Below are positions 34,431 through 46,154 of a stretch of DNA of 64,000 nucleotides, one piece after another (the stretch's first letter is position 1; every line of letters begins with the position of its first letter). The translations under genes were made by a program, and so were the position numbers. Source of the stretch: Lycium barbarum (taxonomy: Eukaryota > Streptophyta > Magnoliopsida > Solanales > Solanaceae); assembly GCF_019175385.1 (NCBI RefSeq), contig NC_083346.1, positions 62,711,821-62,775,820 on the forward strand. Reading direction: 5' to 3'. A model generated the notes under the pieces. That model made no database searches and had not been told where the DNA came from. It saw only the letters and a list, made by a program, of their open reading frames with translations.

Positions 34431-36890
34431 AACCATTTCCATTTGGAACATATTTACCTTTATATACACAAGCCTTCCGGCTATCAAAATATATATATAT
34501 ACAATGAGGAAATCGTGAGACCATACTACCCACACATACGTATCCACGAGCCTCTACTAGAGTGCTAGACATAGGGACGGGACAGGACCCCGTTGTGCCC
34601 AAAATACATGTATATACACAAAAGAATAAGTCAATGGCACCTCCGGAACAATGGAGTGCTCTCAAGTCAGCTAATAGCTCCTACGAGTCTGGATCACCTC
34701 CCTGCCTACCTGTGGGCATGAACACAGCATCCAAAGAAAAAGGACGTCAGTACGAACATTGTACTGAGTATGTAAGGCATGAATGAAATGAACATAATAG
34801 AGAAATCATAAGACATAAGATGAAGATATAACCTGTGTAACTTTTAAGGGTGGATACATTTCATACACATCTCATATATAATCATAGTACATGTATCATC
34901 ATAGCGCATATATCATCGTATCATATATATCATCATCGTTAACCCGCGTCCGGGTAACCATCATATGCCGCCCACTAGTGGTGTCATGCCCGACCCTCTA
35001 GGCTCGGTGTAAACATAGCAGCCCGCCTTAGCGGTGACATGCCCGGCCATTTAGGCACAGTGGAATCGCATCGTCATATACCCATCGTAAACTTAACATT
35101 TTCATACATTGCATAGGCATATCTTAAGCTTAGCATCATTTTACATTTGTCATCAATCATATGTTAGAACTAGAAGACATATGTGGCTATGTCGGGGTGA
35201 CATAAGGTCGTGAACCCCCAAATACATTATGGAGTGATCATAATCATCATATCTCACCTTGAAGGGACTAACATTTTAAGGTGAGTGCACACAAAGAAAA
35301 GCATCAATGGAACCATACTTAGGATCATTAGCTTCATTGACATCTTATTTTACTCTAGGATTCTTTATACTTAAACTCATCATCATCATTATCATGCTCG
35401 TATCGTATCTCTTTTCTTCATCATATGCGTATATAGCTCTTTATAGTCATGGACTCACAATTTCCGTTATTTAGGAAGATCATGGAAAAATAGGAAGATT
35501 CATACCATACGAGTCATGCCTTAGAAGGAAAGGAATAGCCTTACATACCTCTTTCGTTTAACAATTCTATCGCTTGATTGTTCTTCTTCGATGCTTGGTT
35601 TCTACCTTCAAGAAAGTTCGTATTAACATTAGCTAATCGATTATAAAAACGTGCTCACAAAAGCTAGGGAAAATTGGGCAGTCTTTCCTTTGTTTATACA
35701 ACTTTCCTCATATCACATATCGACTCCCAAGCATCCATATCAACATTCACAATATTATAGACAACAATCATCATTCATCTACATTATCCACATTTCACGA
35801 TTTCACTTCAATTCCTCCATAATTATGGTCATAGTTCACTATTGCGTTTTCTCACATATAATACTTATCCCATATTCTAAATGTCACTTATAGCATATTT
35901 ACATTCACAACATATCAATATTCATGACTCATCCCAAACTACTACTCAAAATCTCATTATTCCTATCTTTGTGACCCATTTTCTATCTCCTTCCATTATC
36001 TAAGTCTTTCAACCTCTCATTACCTTAAAAAACATGAAAAGATCATAAAACTTACCTTAGATAGGGTAGGAATAAGCCTTGAGTAGAAATACTTCTCTTG
36101 CACCAAAACCCTAGTTCACTTCCATTGGAATTCCTTGGCTTGGATGAACTTTAATGTGTTTCTTACACTTAATTTTGTTGGTTTGATGAAGTTAATCACC
36201 AATCTCTCTTGGGTTCTTGTAGATGAAGAGTGTGGAAGGTTCTAGAGAGTTCTTGAGTCGTGGAGAAGAAATGAGAAGATGGGAAATGAAAATAATGAAT
36301 TTGGGTCCTCTTATTTAAAACATAAAATCTGACCCGTCGGGAAAATATACAGACACTTATACGGTCCGTATAAGTGACCGTGAAAACACCCCATCAACAT
36401 CTCGCTTTTGTGACCATTATACGGCACATTATACGATCCTTATAATTTTATATGGTCTACATAAGTGACCATATAATCCCATCAGTGAGGGACCTTCACT
36501 GTGACGATTTTGCGGACCATTATACGGACCGTATAATTGGTCGTATAATCTATCTCTCTCCGATTTTGTTCTCATCACTTCGTTTAATCTCAAATCCTTA
36601 TGGAACCTTCTTTCACTTGTTTAACACTTCATTAACAATCTAAGGGACGTTATAACTCTTCTCCAAGACACCATTAAGTCATCATTAACTTGTTACTCGT
36701 AAATCCTTTCCGATACACATTGTATGCCTTGCCCTCTCTTGGCAAACTTTCTCCTCTTACTCCGAATGTCTTTGAAAATCTCAATTAGGGTCATCAAATG
36801 TCATTTCTCACTTATTGCGACACCGCATACTTCGTACCTTTCGTTAGTCTATTCACTGTGCATCAATGGGGAAATTTTCGGGGTGTAACA
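34421..36890 (-). mobile_element. E2 5' LTR, truncated at its U5 end
   Basis: About 2470 bp, ending TCGGGGTGTAACA at 36890. It matches the E2 3' LTR segments base for base over long stretches, including 'CAAAAGCTAGGGAAAATTGG'. HP3-HP1 lies at about 34708-34770, minisatellite near 35030-35065, S2 near 35253-35285, U3 array 36345-36550. The first about 114 bp are lost. Confidence 0.92.
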
Positions 36891-37889
36891 TAAACATACC
36901 TTTGCCATTAACTTATCCACTCAGCGATTATCATCTAAAGCCTTTTGATCTACAACAAGAATGATTGAATCTATAATTAATGCCACAAAGGGCTTAAAAC
37001 AAGCTTCTAAGCCACTAGCCCATTTATAGAAAATTGGCAGCACTTCCCCTATAATCGTCACTTCCATCTAATCCAAAACAACACCAAAAAACAAAAAAAC
37101 AAGAACAACATCAAAAACAACAACATAGCCAAGTTACTGCATCAAGAACCAACCAAAACACATCCTAAATCCCCTTTCGAAATAGTCCACACGGACAACA
37201 CCTTAATCTTCACTTTCAATCTCAAGTTTCATATGTATCTTTCATCAATTAACTTGATAAACTTATAGACATGCATAACAACAACAATCATATCATAATC
37301 AAGTTGTTTCCACAATTTCCAGCCATAACAACTTAAATGTATAGCCTTAAAACAGTCCAACAAAAGGCTAACAACATATCTTCCCCTTTCAAGTGCTATC
37401 TTGTAATCTTTCACTCAAACAACACAACCAACAAGTAATTAACCTTAAACACAACCAACAATATTTTAAACATAACTTATAGACATGCATAACAACAGCA
37501 ATCATATCATAATCAAGTTGTTTCCACAATTTCCAGCCATAACAACTTAAATGTATAGCCTTAAAACAGTCCAACAAAAGGCTAACAACATCTCTTCCCC
37601 TTTCAAGTGCTATCTTGTAATCTTTCACTCAAACAACACAACCAACAGGTAATTAACCTTAAACACAACCAACAATATTTTAAACATACCTTAGGCAGTA
37701 GACACAACTTGAACCCTAAGCTTAACTCAGCTCACAATGGCCCTCAATTACATCACAACATCATAGTAGAATTTCTTTAGTCTTTAACACTTTGATGGAA
37801 GATTTGAGTTGAATCTCTTGGGTTTGGCTCTTGAACCTTGGAGAGGTGTTATGCCCTAGGGGAGTTTAAGAACTGATTTGGGTCGAAAA
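36891..37889 (-). mobile_element. LTR-9, right segment
   Basis: Resumes with TAAACATACCTTTGCC, matching the 'CCTTAACATACCTTTT' point of related LTRs. It holds the 'AAAATTGGCAGCACTTCCCC' stretch near 37030-37052. It is interrupted by E3 at 37890 (flank GAAAA) and continues beyond the right edge of the window. Confidence 0.7.
37260..37688. repeat. 214-bp tandem duplication in LTR-9
   Basis: Copy 1 starts at 37260 and copy 2 at 37474 (both AACTTATAGACATGCATAAC), nearly identical through the TTTTAAACATA end at 37688. It gives two parallel spurious reading frames of the same peptide, which confirms the near identity. Confidence 0.93.
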
Positions 37890-38166
37890 TGTCATGACCC
37901 GACTAGGGGCCATGACGGGTACCCGGGGCTAACCACCGAGCACCACTCATTAAACGTACATTCATTAGTATAATACTCAAATCATAGGAAAACCATTTTT
38001 CCTTTGGAAACATAATTACCTTTATATACATAAGCCCTTCGGCTATCAAAATAATAATATAGATACAATAGTAACATCGTGAGACCATACTACCCACAGA
38101 TGCGTATCTACGAGCCTCTACTAGAGTACTAGACATATGGACGGGACAAGCCCCGTCGTGCCCAAA

Positions 38167-38201
<35 letters not shown>

Positions 38202-39047
38202 AAAGAATCAACCAAATAGCACCTCCGGAATAATGGAGTGCTCCTGTAAATCTGCTGATGGCTCATATGGATCTGCACCATCTCCTTGTCTACCTGTGGG
38301 CATGAACACAGCGTTCAAAGAAAACAGACGTCAGTACGAATATTGTACTGAATATGTAAGGCATGAATGAAATGAACATAATAGAGAAATCATAAGTCAT
38401 AAGGTGAATATACAACCTGCGTAACTTTTAAGGGTGGATACATTTCATACATACATCATATACATAATTGTAGTACATGTATCATTATAGCGCGTACATC
38501 ATCGTATTGTATAAATCATCATCGTCAATCCGCGTCCGGGTAACCATCATATGCCACCCACTAGTGGTGATCGTGTCCACACTTCTAGGCATGGTGGAAT
38601 CATAAGCAGCCCGCCTGAGCAGTGACATGTCCGGTCATTTAGGCACGGTGGAATCACAAGCAGCCCGCCTTTGCGGTGACATGTCCGGCCATTTAGGCAC
38701 AGTGGAATCACAAGCAGCCAGCCTTAGCGGTGACATGTCCGGCCAACTAGGCACGGTGGAATCATATCGTCATATAATCAATCATAAAATCATCGTTATT
38801 ACACATCTCATAGGCATATCATAACTTTACCATACTTAGCATCATCATACATCTATCATCAAAACATACATTAGAACTTGAAGGAAACTATGGCTATATC
38901 GGGGTGACATAAGGTCGTTAACCCCCGATTATATTATGGAGTAATCATCATCATCATATCTCACCTTGAAGGGACTAACATTTTAAGGTGAGTGTACACA
39001 AGGAAAAGCATCAATGGAGCCATACTTAGAATCATTAGCTTCATGGA
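37890..39047 (-). mobile_element. E3 3' LTR, segment 1
   Basis: TGTCATGACCCGACTAGG start, preceded by GAAAA. HP3-HP1 at about 38294-38351, a TA run at about 38168-38200, 54-bp repeats at 38565-38765, and S2 at 38960-38992. It ends at the ATGGA target of LTR-11 (39043-39047). Confidence 0.9.
38565..38765. repeat. 54-bp minisatellite in E3 3' LTR, about 4 units
   Basis: GTGACATGTCCGG starts at 38622, 38676 and 38730 (period 54), with one diverged unit before them. The right LTR has one unit more. Confidence 0.9.
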
Positions 39048-42000
39048 TGTTACACCTTGAAAATTTCTCCGTGAACGTATAATTAATAGACCAACGAAGA
39101 GTATGAGTGTACGATGTTTTACTAAGAAGGGGATGACTACTTATGAGTTTCGAAAATGTGAAAGTTGCAGATTTGCTCTTCGGCTCAGTTGGTCGTAAAA
39201 TAGAATACGGCCCGTAAAGTGGTTTACGGACAGTAAACTGCTATCGTCTTTCAACATTCCAAAACTTCAACTTTCTGCCAAATGTCTAAACGGTTAAAAA
39301 CGCATACGGATCGTAAATCGAAATACGGCCCGTAAACTGTGACCGTAAACCACCATGACCTCCAGCAAACCTTTCTGGTTCTGTTATGCTTAAATACGGT
39401 CGTGAAAGACGGACCGTAAACCAGAATACGGCCCGTAAACTGGGTTTACGGCCACTGTGCACTTCGACTACTGTTCATAAAAATCAGATTTTAAGTTAAG
39501 TATAAGGGACCCTTTTTCATTCTATTCATTTCATTTTCACTCCACACTTCAAGAAAAATCTAGAATACTCTCTAATATTCATCCACAAGAGAAACAAAGG
39601 AAAATCAAGATCAACAACACTAAATCCATGAAATCAAGAGTGTGAAACTCATCAAAGTTCATCTACACCAAGAAATTGCAAAGGAAGTGAAGTAGCGTTT
39701 TTGGCATAGAAGAGTATTGCTACTCAAGGCTCGTTCCTACCACATCTAAGGTAAGTTTTATGACTTTCTCACGATAATTTAAGTATTTATACGTTGAAAC
39801 ACTTGGATTATAGAAGAGTGTAGTAAATGGGTCATAAAATGTGAATAGTGCCATAGTTGAATGATAGTTGGATTGAATTATGAATGTTGATGAGTTGGGA
39901 GTATAAATATGTTATAAATGACGTGTAGACCATAAAATAGGTGTGATGTATGAGAACATGTGATGATGAGCTAAAACCCATAAATGTGGAGAAATCGGAG
40001 AAAAATGGTGGAATGTGGTAAATGTAAATAAATGACGATTATTGATACGATATTGTGAGTGTTGTTGTATATGTTTGGTAGTTGAAATGAAACATGGGAA
40101 AAGTAGTAGAAACAAAGGAAATGCTGCCCAATTTTCCCTAGAAATAGTAGCTCATTCTTCTCGTCGATTGACTAACGATGGTACGAATTCTCTCTTGAAG
40201 GTAGAGACGTGACATCAAAGGAAATCGAGCAAACGATAGCATAGTTAAACGACAAAGGTATGTGAGGCTTATCTTTTCTTTCAAAAGCCATGAATCCTTC
40301 AAGTCATATATAATCCTTCTACAAGAAGAAGCCTATGAGTTCTTTAATATATTGAATTACATATGAATATGATGGTGATGATAATGAGCTAGAGTATAGC
40401 GATTCAAGAAATTTTGGCATGATGTTCCTACAAGGCTAATGATGTTATCTTTTTTAACACTCGCCTTATGCTCTATTTCCTTCAAGGCGAGGCACGATAC
40501 TCGCAAACATTCATAATATAATCGGGGGTTCACGACCTTACGTCACCCCGACATAGTGTGGTTTCCCTTAAATCTTAACGTATGCTCTTAATGCTAATAT
40601 ATGATATGTATAAGATACCAAGAAATGATAAGATGATGCTATGTTATGAGAAGTGTAATAGTGATGTGCTATGATTGATTTTGTGATGATAAGACTCCAC
40701 CGTGCCTATTAGGCCGAGCATGTTACCGCGAATGTGGGCTGCGTATGATTCCACCGTGCCTATTTGGCCGGGCATGTCACCTCGAATTGTTATATCCCGT
40801 ATTTTGCACGTTCGGATAAATTGAGATAATCAAGACAAGTTAAGGACAAGGCTACAATTTTATCTTGTTTAATATATAAGTTGTTCATGAAAATATTGAC
40901 GCGGAAATATTGAGGAAGGCTAAGGGAAAAATTGGAAATTTGGAGAATAGTTTCATAAATTGCAAATTGTCATGAAATAAAAGTGGGCTTGGAATGAAAA
41001 GAAAAAAAAATTGGGCTTGAATTAATTGGCCAAGGTGGCCGTCCACCTTAGTGGGCCAAGGCCCATGCGAGAGCCCATTACATGCTATTAAAAGATGACA
41101 AAGTCATCTTATTTATCATCTTCACTTTAGAAAGTTCAAGAAAATTTGAGAGACAAAAAAAATGAAGGGCCATTCGGCCAAGGTGCTCAAAAATTGAGCC
41201 TTCAATTTTGATCCCCAAAAAAATATTTCCTCCTAGCATTCCTACTAATTTGAAGGTCCTCTTCAATGTGGTATAATTATTTAAGCAAGAAAACCACTCT
41301 TGGTGGCAAGTGGAAAATTGAAGAAAAGGTAAGAATTTCTAATCTTTTACATGTTATGGAAGATTTATATATGTTATAGTGAGTAGAATTGAATGAAAAT
41401 CATGGAAATGTTATGTGTTGTGTGTGGGCCGTGTGGGTGTGTTGTGTGTGTGTGGCCGTGTGGTGTAAATTGGTGGAGGAAGGATGAATTAATTTTATTT
41501 AGCATGTTAGTTGTGTTGTTGTGGCCTTTATAATGTAAATGAAGGGTTAATGGTTCAAGTCGGCATTGAAATTTGTTGTGGATTGTTGTAGGAACTTAAT
41601 GCGATTTTAATATGGTTTTATGTAATTGTGGAAATGGAGTTGCTAAAGTGTGCATTATTATTGTAGTTTATGAATTTGAAAGAAGAAAATGTGTTGTTGT
41701 AGTTCTTGTTGTATTTGGATGGTTTTGGATGGAATGGAGGTTGGTTGGATTGTTTTGAATGTAATGCGAATTGTTTGAAATGTACTTGAATATGTAAGCA
41801 ATTGTGAATTGAACGTAAATGGAAAGTCGTCAAGTTTATAGAAAGAAGTTGTTAACGTTGGAATGTGTTTTGAATTGATTGTCGATATTGTTGGAATAAC
41901 TGTTGGCATTGTTGTTGCTAAGTTGGCCGAGTTAAATTCTCGGATTTGTTGTTGTATTTTTGGCCAAGTTGAATTCTCGGGGATGGTGCATTTACAGGGG

Positions 42001-44039
42001 AAATGCTGCCGAAATTTTTGTAGATTAAGTGTTGGTTTAAAATTGGACTCTAAGTGTTGATGGCTAATGTTTGGTATGTATGAATATTGTTGTAGATCTT
42101 GCAAAGTCAAAGACTTAAGTTCGGATTAGCGTAGAAAGCGGGCCAGGTATGTAAGGCTTAACCTCTTCTTCTTTGGCATGATCCTTATGAAATAAGTCTA
42201 TGACGTATATGTATGACTTCAGAAAGATCCTTATTCTTAGAGCCACTAGGATGGCTAACATTCTTGATTTCCTATAAGCTGTTCCGTATGGTTTTGATAT
42301 GTATCCATGACGTTCGATGATGTGTATCTATGATGTCCGAAGTTTGGCCAATATGTCCCGAATAGCATGTGAGAAACAAACGATATGACTATAGTTTTGA
42401 CCTTCCAAATGTTAACATATTCGATTGTTCCATCGGGCCTTTGATATGTTTGATATGTACATAAGATTCCAAAAGTTCTATTTGATTTGATCCATAACGA
42501 TATCCAAAGGATTTTGACATGATTATGGTTGTGATTTTCCAAAAACGGCTTCTGAAACGCTTATAGAACGTTTTGTACTTCAAAAGCTCGTAACTTTCTT
42601 ATGCTAATTCCAATCGACCCGAAACTTGTTTCTGAGTACTCAGATGTCGGTAAATATATTTGTCCATCGAGTCTTGGAATTTATTCATTCAGTTATATGC
42701 ATATGGTTTTGATACGTATCTATGACTTCTGAAGCTATATTTGAGATGTTCCGAGTTGTCTACGATTCTTGTCCATTTTCGATATGGGTACGCTCGATAT
42801 GATCGAGCTTATTATATGAATGAATAACGAGATAAGCATAAAGAATTTTTTTTTCTAAAGAGTTCTGTAAGTTTTGATGTCCCTAACTTTCGTAAGAAAT
42901 CTCGGATTTGCTTGAATGTCCGTAAAAGTTCTGTCGTGTCTGTTAGAGGCCTGTAGACATATGGGTCATGGGTCGCTATTGTTCGGTTATGTTTGTGGTT
43001 TCCGTCTAAGCGATCCTACTTGCTATGACAGCCTCAACGGCTTGTATGTATATATGCTTATGTATATGCTTCGGATGGTATGTTCCACGACAGCCTTAGC
43101 GGCTTCTGTATGATATGTATGTTATATGTGACCACTTCAGATTAATATCTGTATAAATTAATATATGTTGGATATGAACAAGATATGGCTATGTCAATTT
43201 GGTAAGTAGGTGTGTATGGCTGTCCAGCTCGGGCACCAGTCACGGCCCACGGGGTTGGGTCGTGACACGAATGCCGGCTGCGTTTGATTCCACCGCGCCT
43301 ATATGGCCGGGCATGTCACCGCTAATGCGGGCTGCTATGTTTACACCGAGCCTAGAGGGCCGGGCATGATCACCACTAGTGGGCGACATATGAGGATTAC
43401 CCGGACGCGGGTAATGATGCTGAGTACGATATGACCTTGTACGTGATGAAGTATGTGATGATGAATGTGTTGATATATGGGATATGACAAAACATATACT
43501 ATGATGATGTAAAATATGATATATGTAAAAAGTATGTTGCTTATAACACTCAAGCAGGTTATATATTTTCTTATGATTCATGATGCTTCTATGACATTGT
43601 TCATTTCATTCCTGCCTTACATACTCAGTACAATGTTCGTACTGACGTCCGTTTTCTTTGGACGTTGTGTTCATGCCCACAGGTAGACAGGGAGGAGATC
43701 TTGCTCCGGACTCTTAGAAGTTCTTAGCTGACTAAAAGCACTCCCTTGTTCCGGAGGTGCTCATGATGAATCTTTTGTGTACAGTTGTATGTGTAATCCA
43801 ATAGAGGCTCGTAGATACTCAATGTGGGTTATGTGGTTTCATGACGTGGATATTGTGTAAATATATTGATATATATTATTGTATAAAAGCATTATGTTTT
43901 GTAATGAAAAGCAGATTCTTTTGTAAAATGAGCATGAAATCGATAAATGATTGTTGAATGAGTCTAAGAAGTAATAGTACGAGCAATGCTCGGTGGTTAG
44001 CCCCGAGCACCCGTCGCGGCCCCTAGATAGGTCGTGACA
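39048..44039 (+). mobile_element. LTR-11: solo LTR, split by LTR-12
   Basis: TGTTACACCTTG at 39048 to GGTCGTGACA at 44039, flanked by ATGGA (39043-39047, 44040-44044). Own sequence is about 2.5 kb. U3 palindromes (AATACGGCCCGTAAA and similar) lie at 39190-39455 and S2 CTCGCCTT/AAGGCGAG at 40460-40491. Minisatellite units lie on both sides of LTR-12, with HP1-HP3 at 43626-43682. Opposite sense to E3. Confidence 0.93.
40788..43267 (+). mobile_element. LTR-12: solo LTR
   Basis: TGTTATATCCCGTATTTT at 40788 to GGTTGGGTCGTGACA at 43267, flanked by CGAAT (40783-40787, 43268-43272). 2480 bp. It landed in a minisatellite unit of LTR-11. A TATA-like GCTATTAAAAGATG lies near 41087, and 'AGGGGAAATGCTGCCGAAAT' near 41996. 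A 150-codon minus frame at 41658-42110 is low in complexity and not credible. Confidence 0.93.
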
Positions 44040-44044
44040 ATGGA

Positions 44045-45551
44045 CATCTTATTTTACTCTAGGATTCTTCATACTTAAACTCATCATCATCATTATCTTG
44101 CTCGTCATCATATCTCTTTTCTTCATCATATGCGTATGTAGCTCTTTATAGTCATGGACTCATAATTTTCATTATTTAGAAAGATCATGGAAAAATAGGA
44201 AGATTTATGTCGTAGGAGTCATGCCATAGAAAGAAAGGATTAGCCTTACATACCTCTTTCGTTTAACAATTTCCATCGCTTGATTGTTCTCCTTTAATGC
44301 TCACGTTTCTACCTTCAAGAGAATTCGCATTCATATTAGCTAATTGATTATATGAACGTGCTTACTAAAGCTAGAGAAAATTGGACAGCATTTTCTTTAT
44401 TTATTCAACTTTTCTCATAGTACATATCAACTCCCAAACGTCAATAACAATATCCATAATATCATACTCAATAATCTTCATCAACCATACATTATTCAAT
44501 TCTCCTACTTCCATTTCAAGGGCATCCATAACCATAGTCATAATACAACATTACCTTCATCCTCATATAATGTTTCTCCTATGTTCTTAATATCATTTAT
44601 AACATATCTACACTCGTAATATACAAAGAATCATGGTTCATATTAAGCTACTATTCAAAAATGTCACCATTCTCATATTTACCCATTTTCTATTTCCTTC
44701 TATAATCCAAGTCTTTCAACCCCTCAATACTCTAAATAACATGAATTGATCATAAAACTTACCTTTGGTGGTGTAGGAATGGGTTTTGGATAGCAATACT
44801 CCACTGGAAGAAAAACCTTAGCTTCAACTTCCAAGGAATTTCTTGACTCTAGCAACCCCAAAGAGCTTCCTTGCACTCTATTCAGTTGAATTTATGGTAT
44901 GAACCTTTGATTTCCCCTTGTATTCTTGAAAATGAGATTTATGGAATATTCTAGAGGCTTGGAGAGAAGTGGAGAAGTGGAAAGAATGAGAAAATAAAGT
45001 GGGAACATGTATTTATAGTTTCAACTTAATCAGTCCGTCGGGCATTATATGGACCACTTATACGGTCCGTATAACATTATACGGTCTGTATAAGTGTCTG
45101 TGGTTCACCACCATGGAAAACATTGTTGCTGTTGGGTTATACGGACCCTTATACGGTCCGTATAAAGTTTCACGGTCCGTATAAGGTGGTCATGTAACTC
45201 ACAGTTTTTCCGAAGTTGTCCTCGTCGTTTCGTTTGATCTCCAATCCTTATACAACCTTCTTAAAACTTGTTTAGTGCTTCATCAATGATCTAAACATCC
45301 CTATAACTCGCCCTCAAGGCCTTACCAAACAATTCTTAACGCAATGATTTACGAAACCTTCTTAAACCCCACTTATACTCCACTTGTCCTTATCATTCCT
45401 TACTTCATCAATTTATATAACTTCAAATTCTTAACGTATGCATCCTAGGACCACTAAATATCCATCTTATAGTCTTAGGAACTTCCTGTTACCCTTAAGC
45501 TCGCATTGGTTCATTCACTACACGACAACATGAAATTTCCAAGGTGTAACA
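44045..45551 (-). mobile_element. E3 3' LTR, segment 2
   Basis: Continues after LTR-11 to AAGGTGTAACA at 45551. It contains a strong sense TATA box (AACTATAAATACAT at 45023-45010). Upstream in sense is a U3 array with TTATACGGTCCGTATAA at 45050-45200. Confidence 0.9.
45010..45200 (-). promoter_or_regulatory. E3 U3 palindromes and TATA box
   Basis: TATTTATA on the plus strand at 45012-45019 is TATAAATA in sense, the best TATA box in the window. The palindromes end about 35 bp upstream of it in sense direction. The copy in the right LTR has the TATA at 52692-52699. Confidence 0.65.
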
Positions 45552-45588
45552 CTCTTCCCCCCTTTTGGAACATTCGTCCTCGAATGTT
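45552..45588 (-). other. E3 polypurine tract and hairpin
   Basis: Sense AAAAGGGGGGAAGAG adjoins the LTR. AACATTCG (45569-45576) pairs with CGAATGTT (45581-45588). Confidence 0.85.
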
Positions 45589-45785
45589 AAGCACTCGAGA
45601 ATTCTATGAAAATTTCGCCAGAGTTTCCCCTATACTATGGCACTACCATCCTATCACAACAGCCCATAATAACATTGCCTCACAGGGCTACAACACAATA
45701 ACAATATCAGTTGGCGACACACGACCCATGTACATAAAAAAAAAGCATACATACCTCACAATCCCGGTGTTTCATTGTGGATCAC

Positions 45786-46154
45786 TTATGAGGGATGAAA
45801 TAAGTGCGGGTACCTGGACTTCATACTCTCTTCTGCTTCCCAATTCATTTCCTCTCAGTTGTCATTCCGCCATAAAACTTTAACTAAGGCTACTTCCTTA
45901 TTTCGAAGTTTCCGTACTTGCCTGTCTAATATGGCAATGGGCACTTCTTCATATGCTAGCTTTTCTGTCACTTGAACATCATTTACTGACACGATCCTTG
46001 TAGGATTTCCAATATATTTACGAAGCATCGAGACATGGAAAACTAGGCGAACTGACTCCAAATCAGGAGGTAGATCTAATTTATAAGCCACTTTGCCTAT
46101 TTTTCGCACAATCTCATAAGGCCTAATGTATCGGGGACTAAGCTCCCCCTTCAT
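45786..46154 (-). pseudogene. E3 integrase C-terminal end with chromodomain
   Basis: Starts abruptly inside the GPY region (LSPRYIRPYEIVRKIGKVAYKL) and goes through the linker MLRKYIGNPTRIVS to the chromodomain (AYEEVPIAILDRQVRKLRNK...VLWRNDN). It then continues past one TGA (Arg codon, 45855-45857) to EEMNWEAEESMKSRYPHLFH and the natural stop near 45786. Catalytic D, D and E are all missing. The upstream border at about 46150 is the edge of the spacer. Confidence 0.88.

Larger units (their letters stand above)
14227..36890 (-). mobile_element. E2: chromovirus retrotransposon, opened by two later insertions
   Basis: Order on the plus strand: 3' LTR (14227-14881, 17488-19074, 28969-29403), internal region 29404-34420, 5' LTR 34421-36890. 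LTR-10 and E1 sit in the 3' LTR. Flanks are TTAAC (14222-14226) and TAAAC (36891-36895), one mismatch. The gag-pol frame 34413-29608 keeps one phase throughout but has at least ten stop codons. The primer site is lost by deletion. It is non-autonomous, and is older than E1, LTR-10 and their target copies. Confidence 0.9.

Noticed and set aside
37229..37628. Two parallel frames starting with the same peptide, looking like a duplicated gene
   Set aside because: They are the two copies of the 214-bp tandem duplication in non-coding LTR-9 sequence.
38565..38765. CRISPR-like regular repeats
   Set aside because: Units are directly adjacent with no unique spacers, lie inside an LTR and are shared by its partner LTR. 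It is a minisatellite in a plant genome.
41658..42110. 150-codon minus-strand frame in LTR-12
   Set aside because: Low-complexity Asn/Thr/Ile-rich product of AT-rich LTR DNA on the antisense strand; no homologous frame in the other copies.
43240..43581. 113-codon minus-strand frame
   Set aside because: Runs across the LTR-12/LTR-11 border and the minisatellite on the antisense strand; not a gene.
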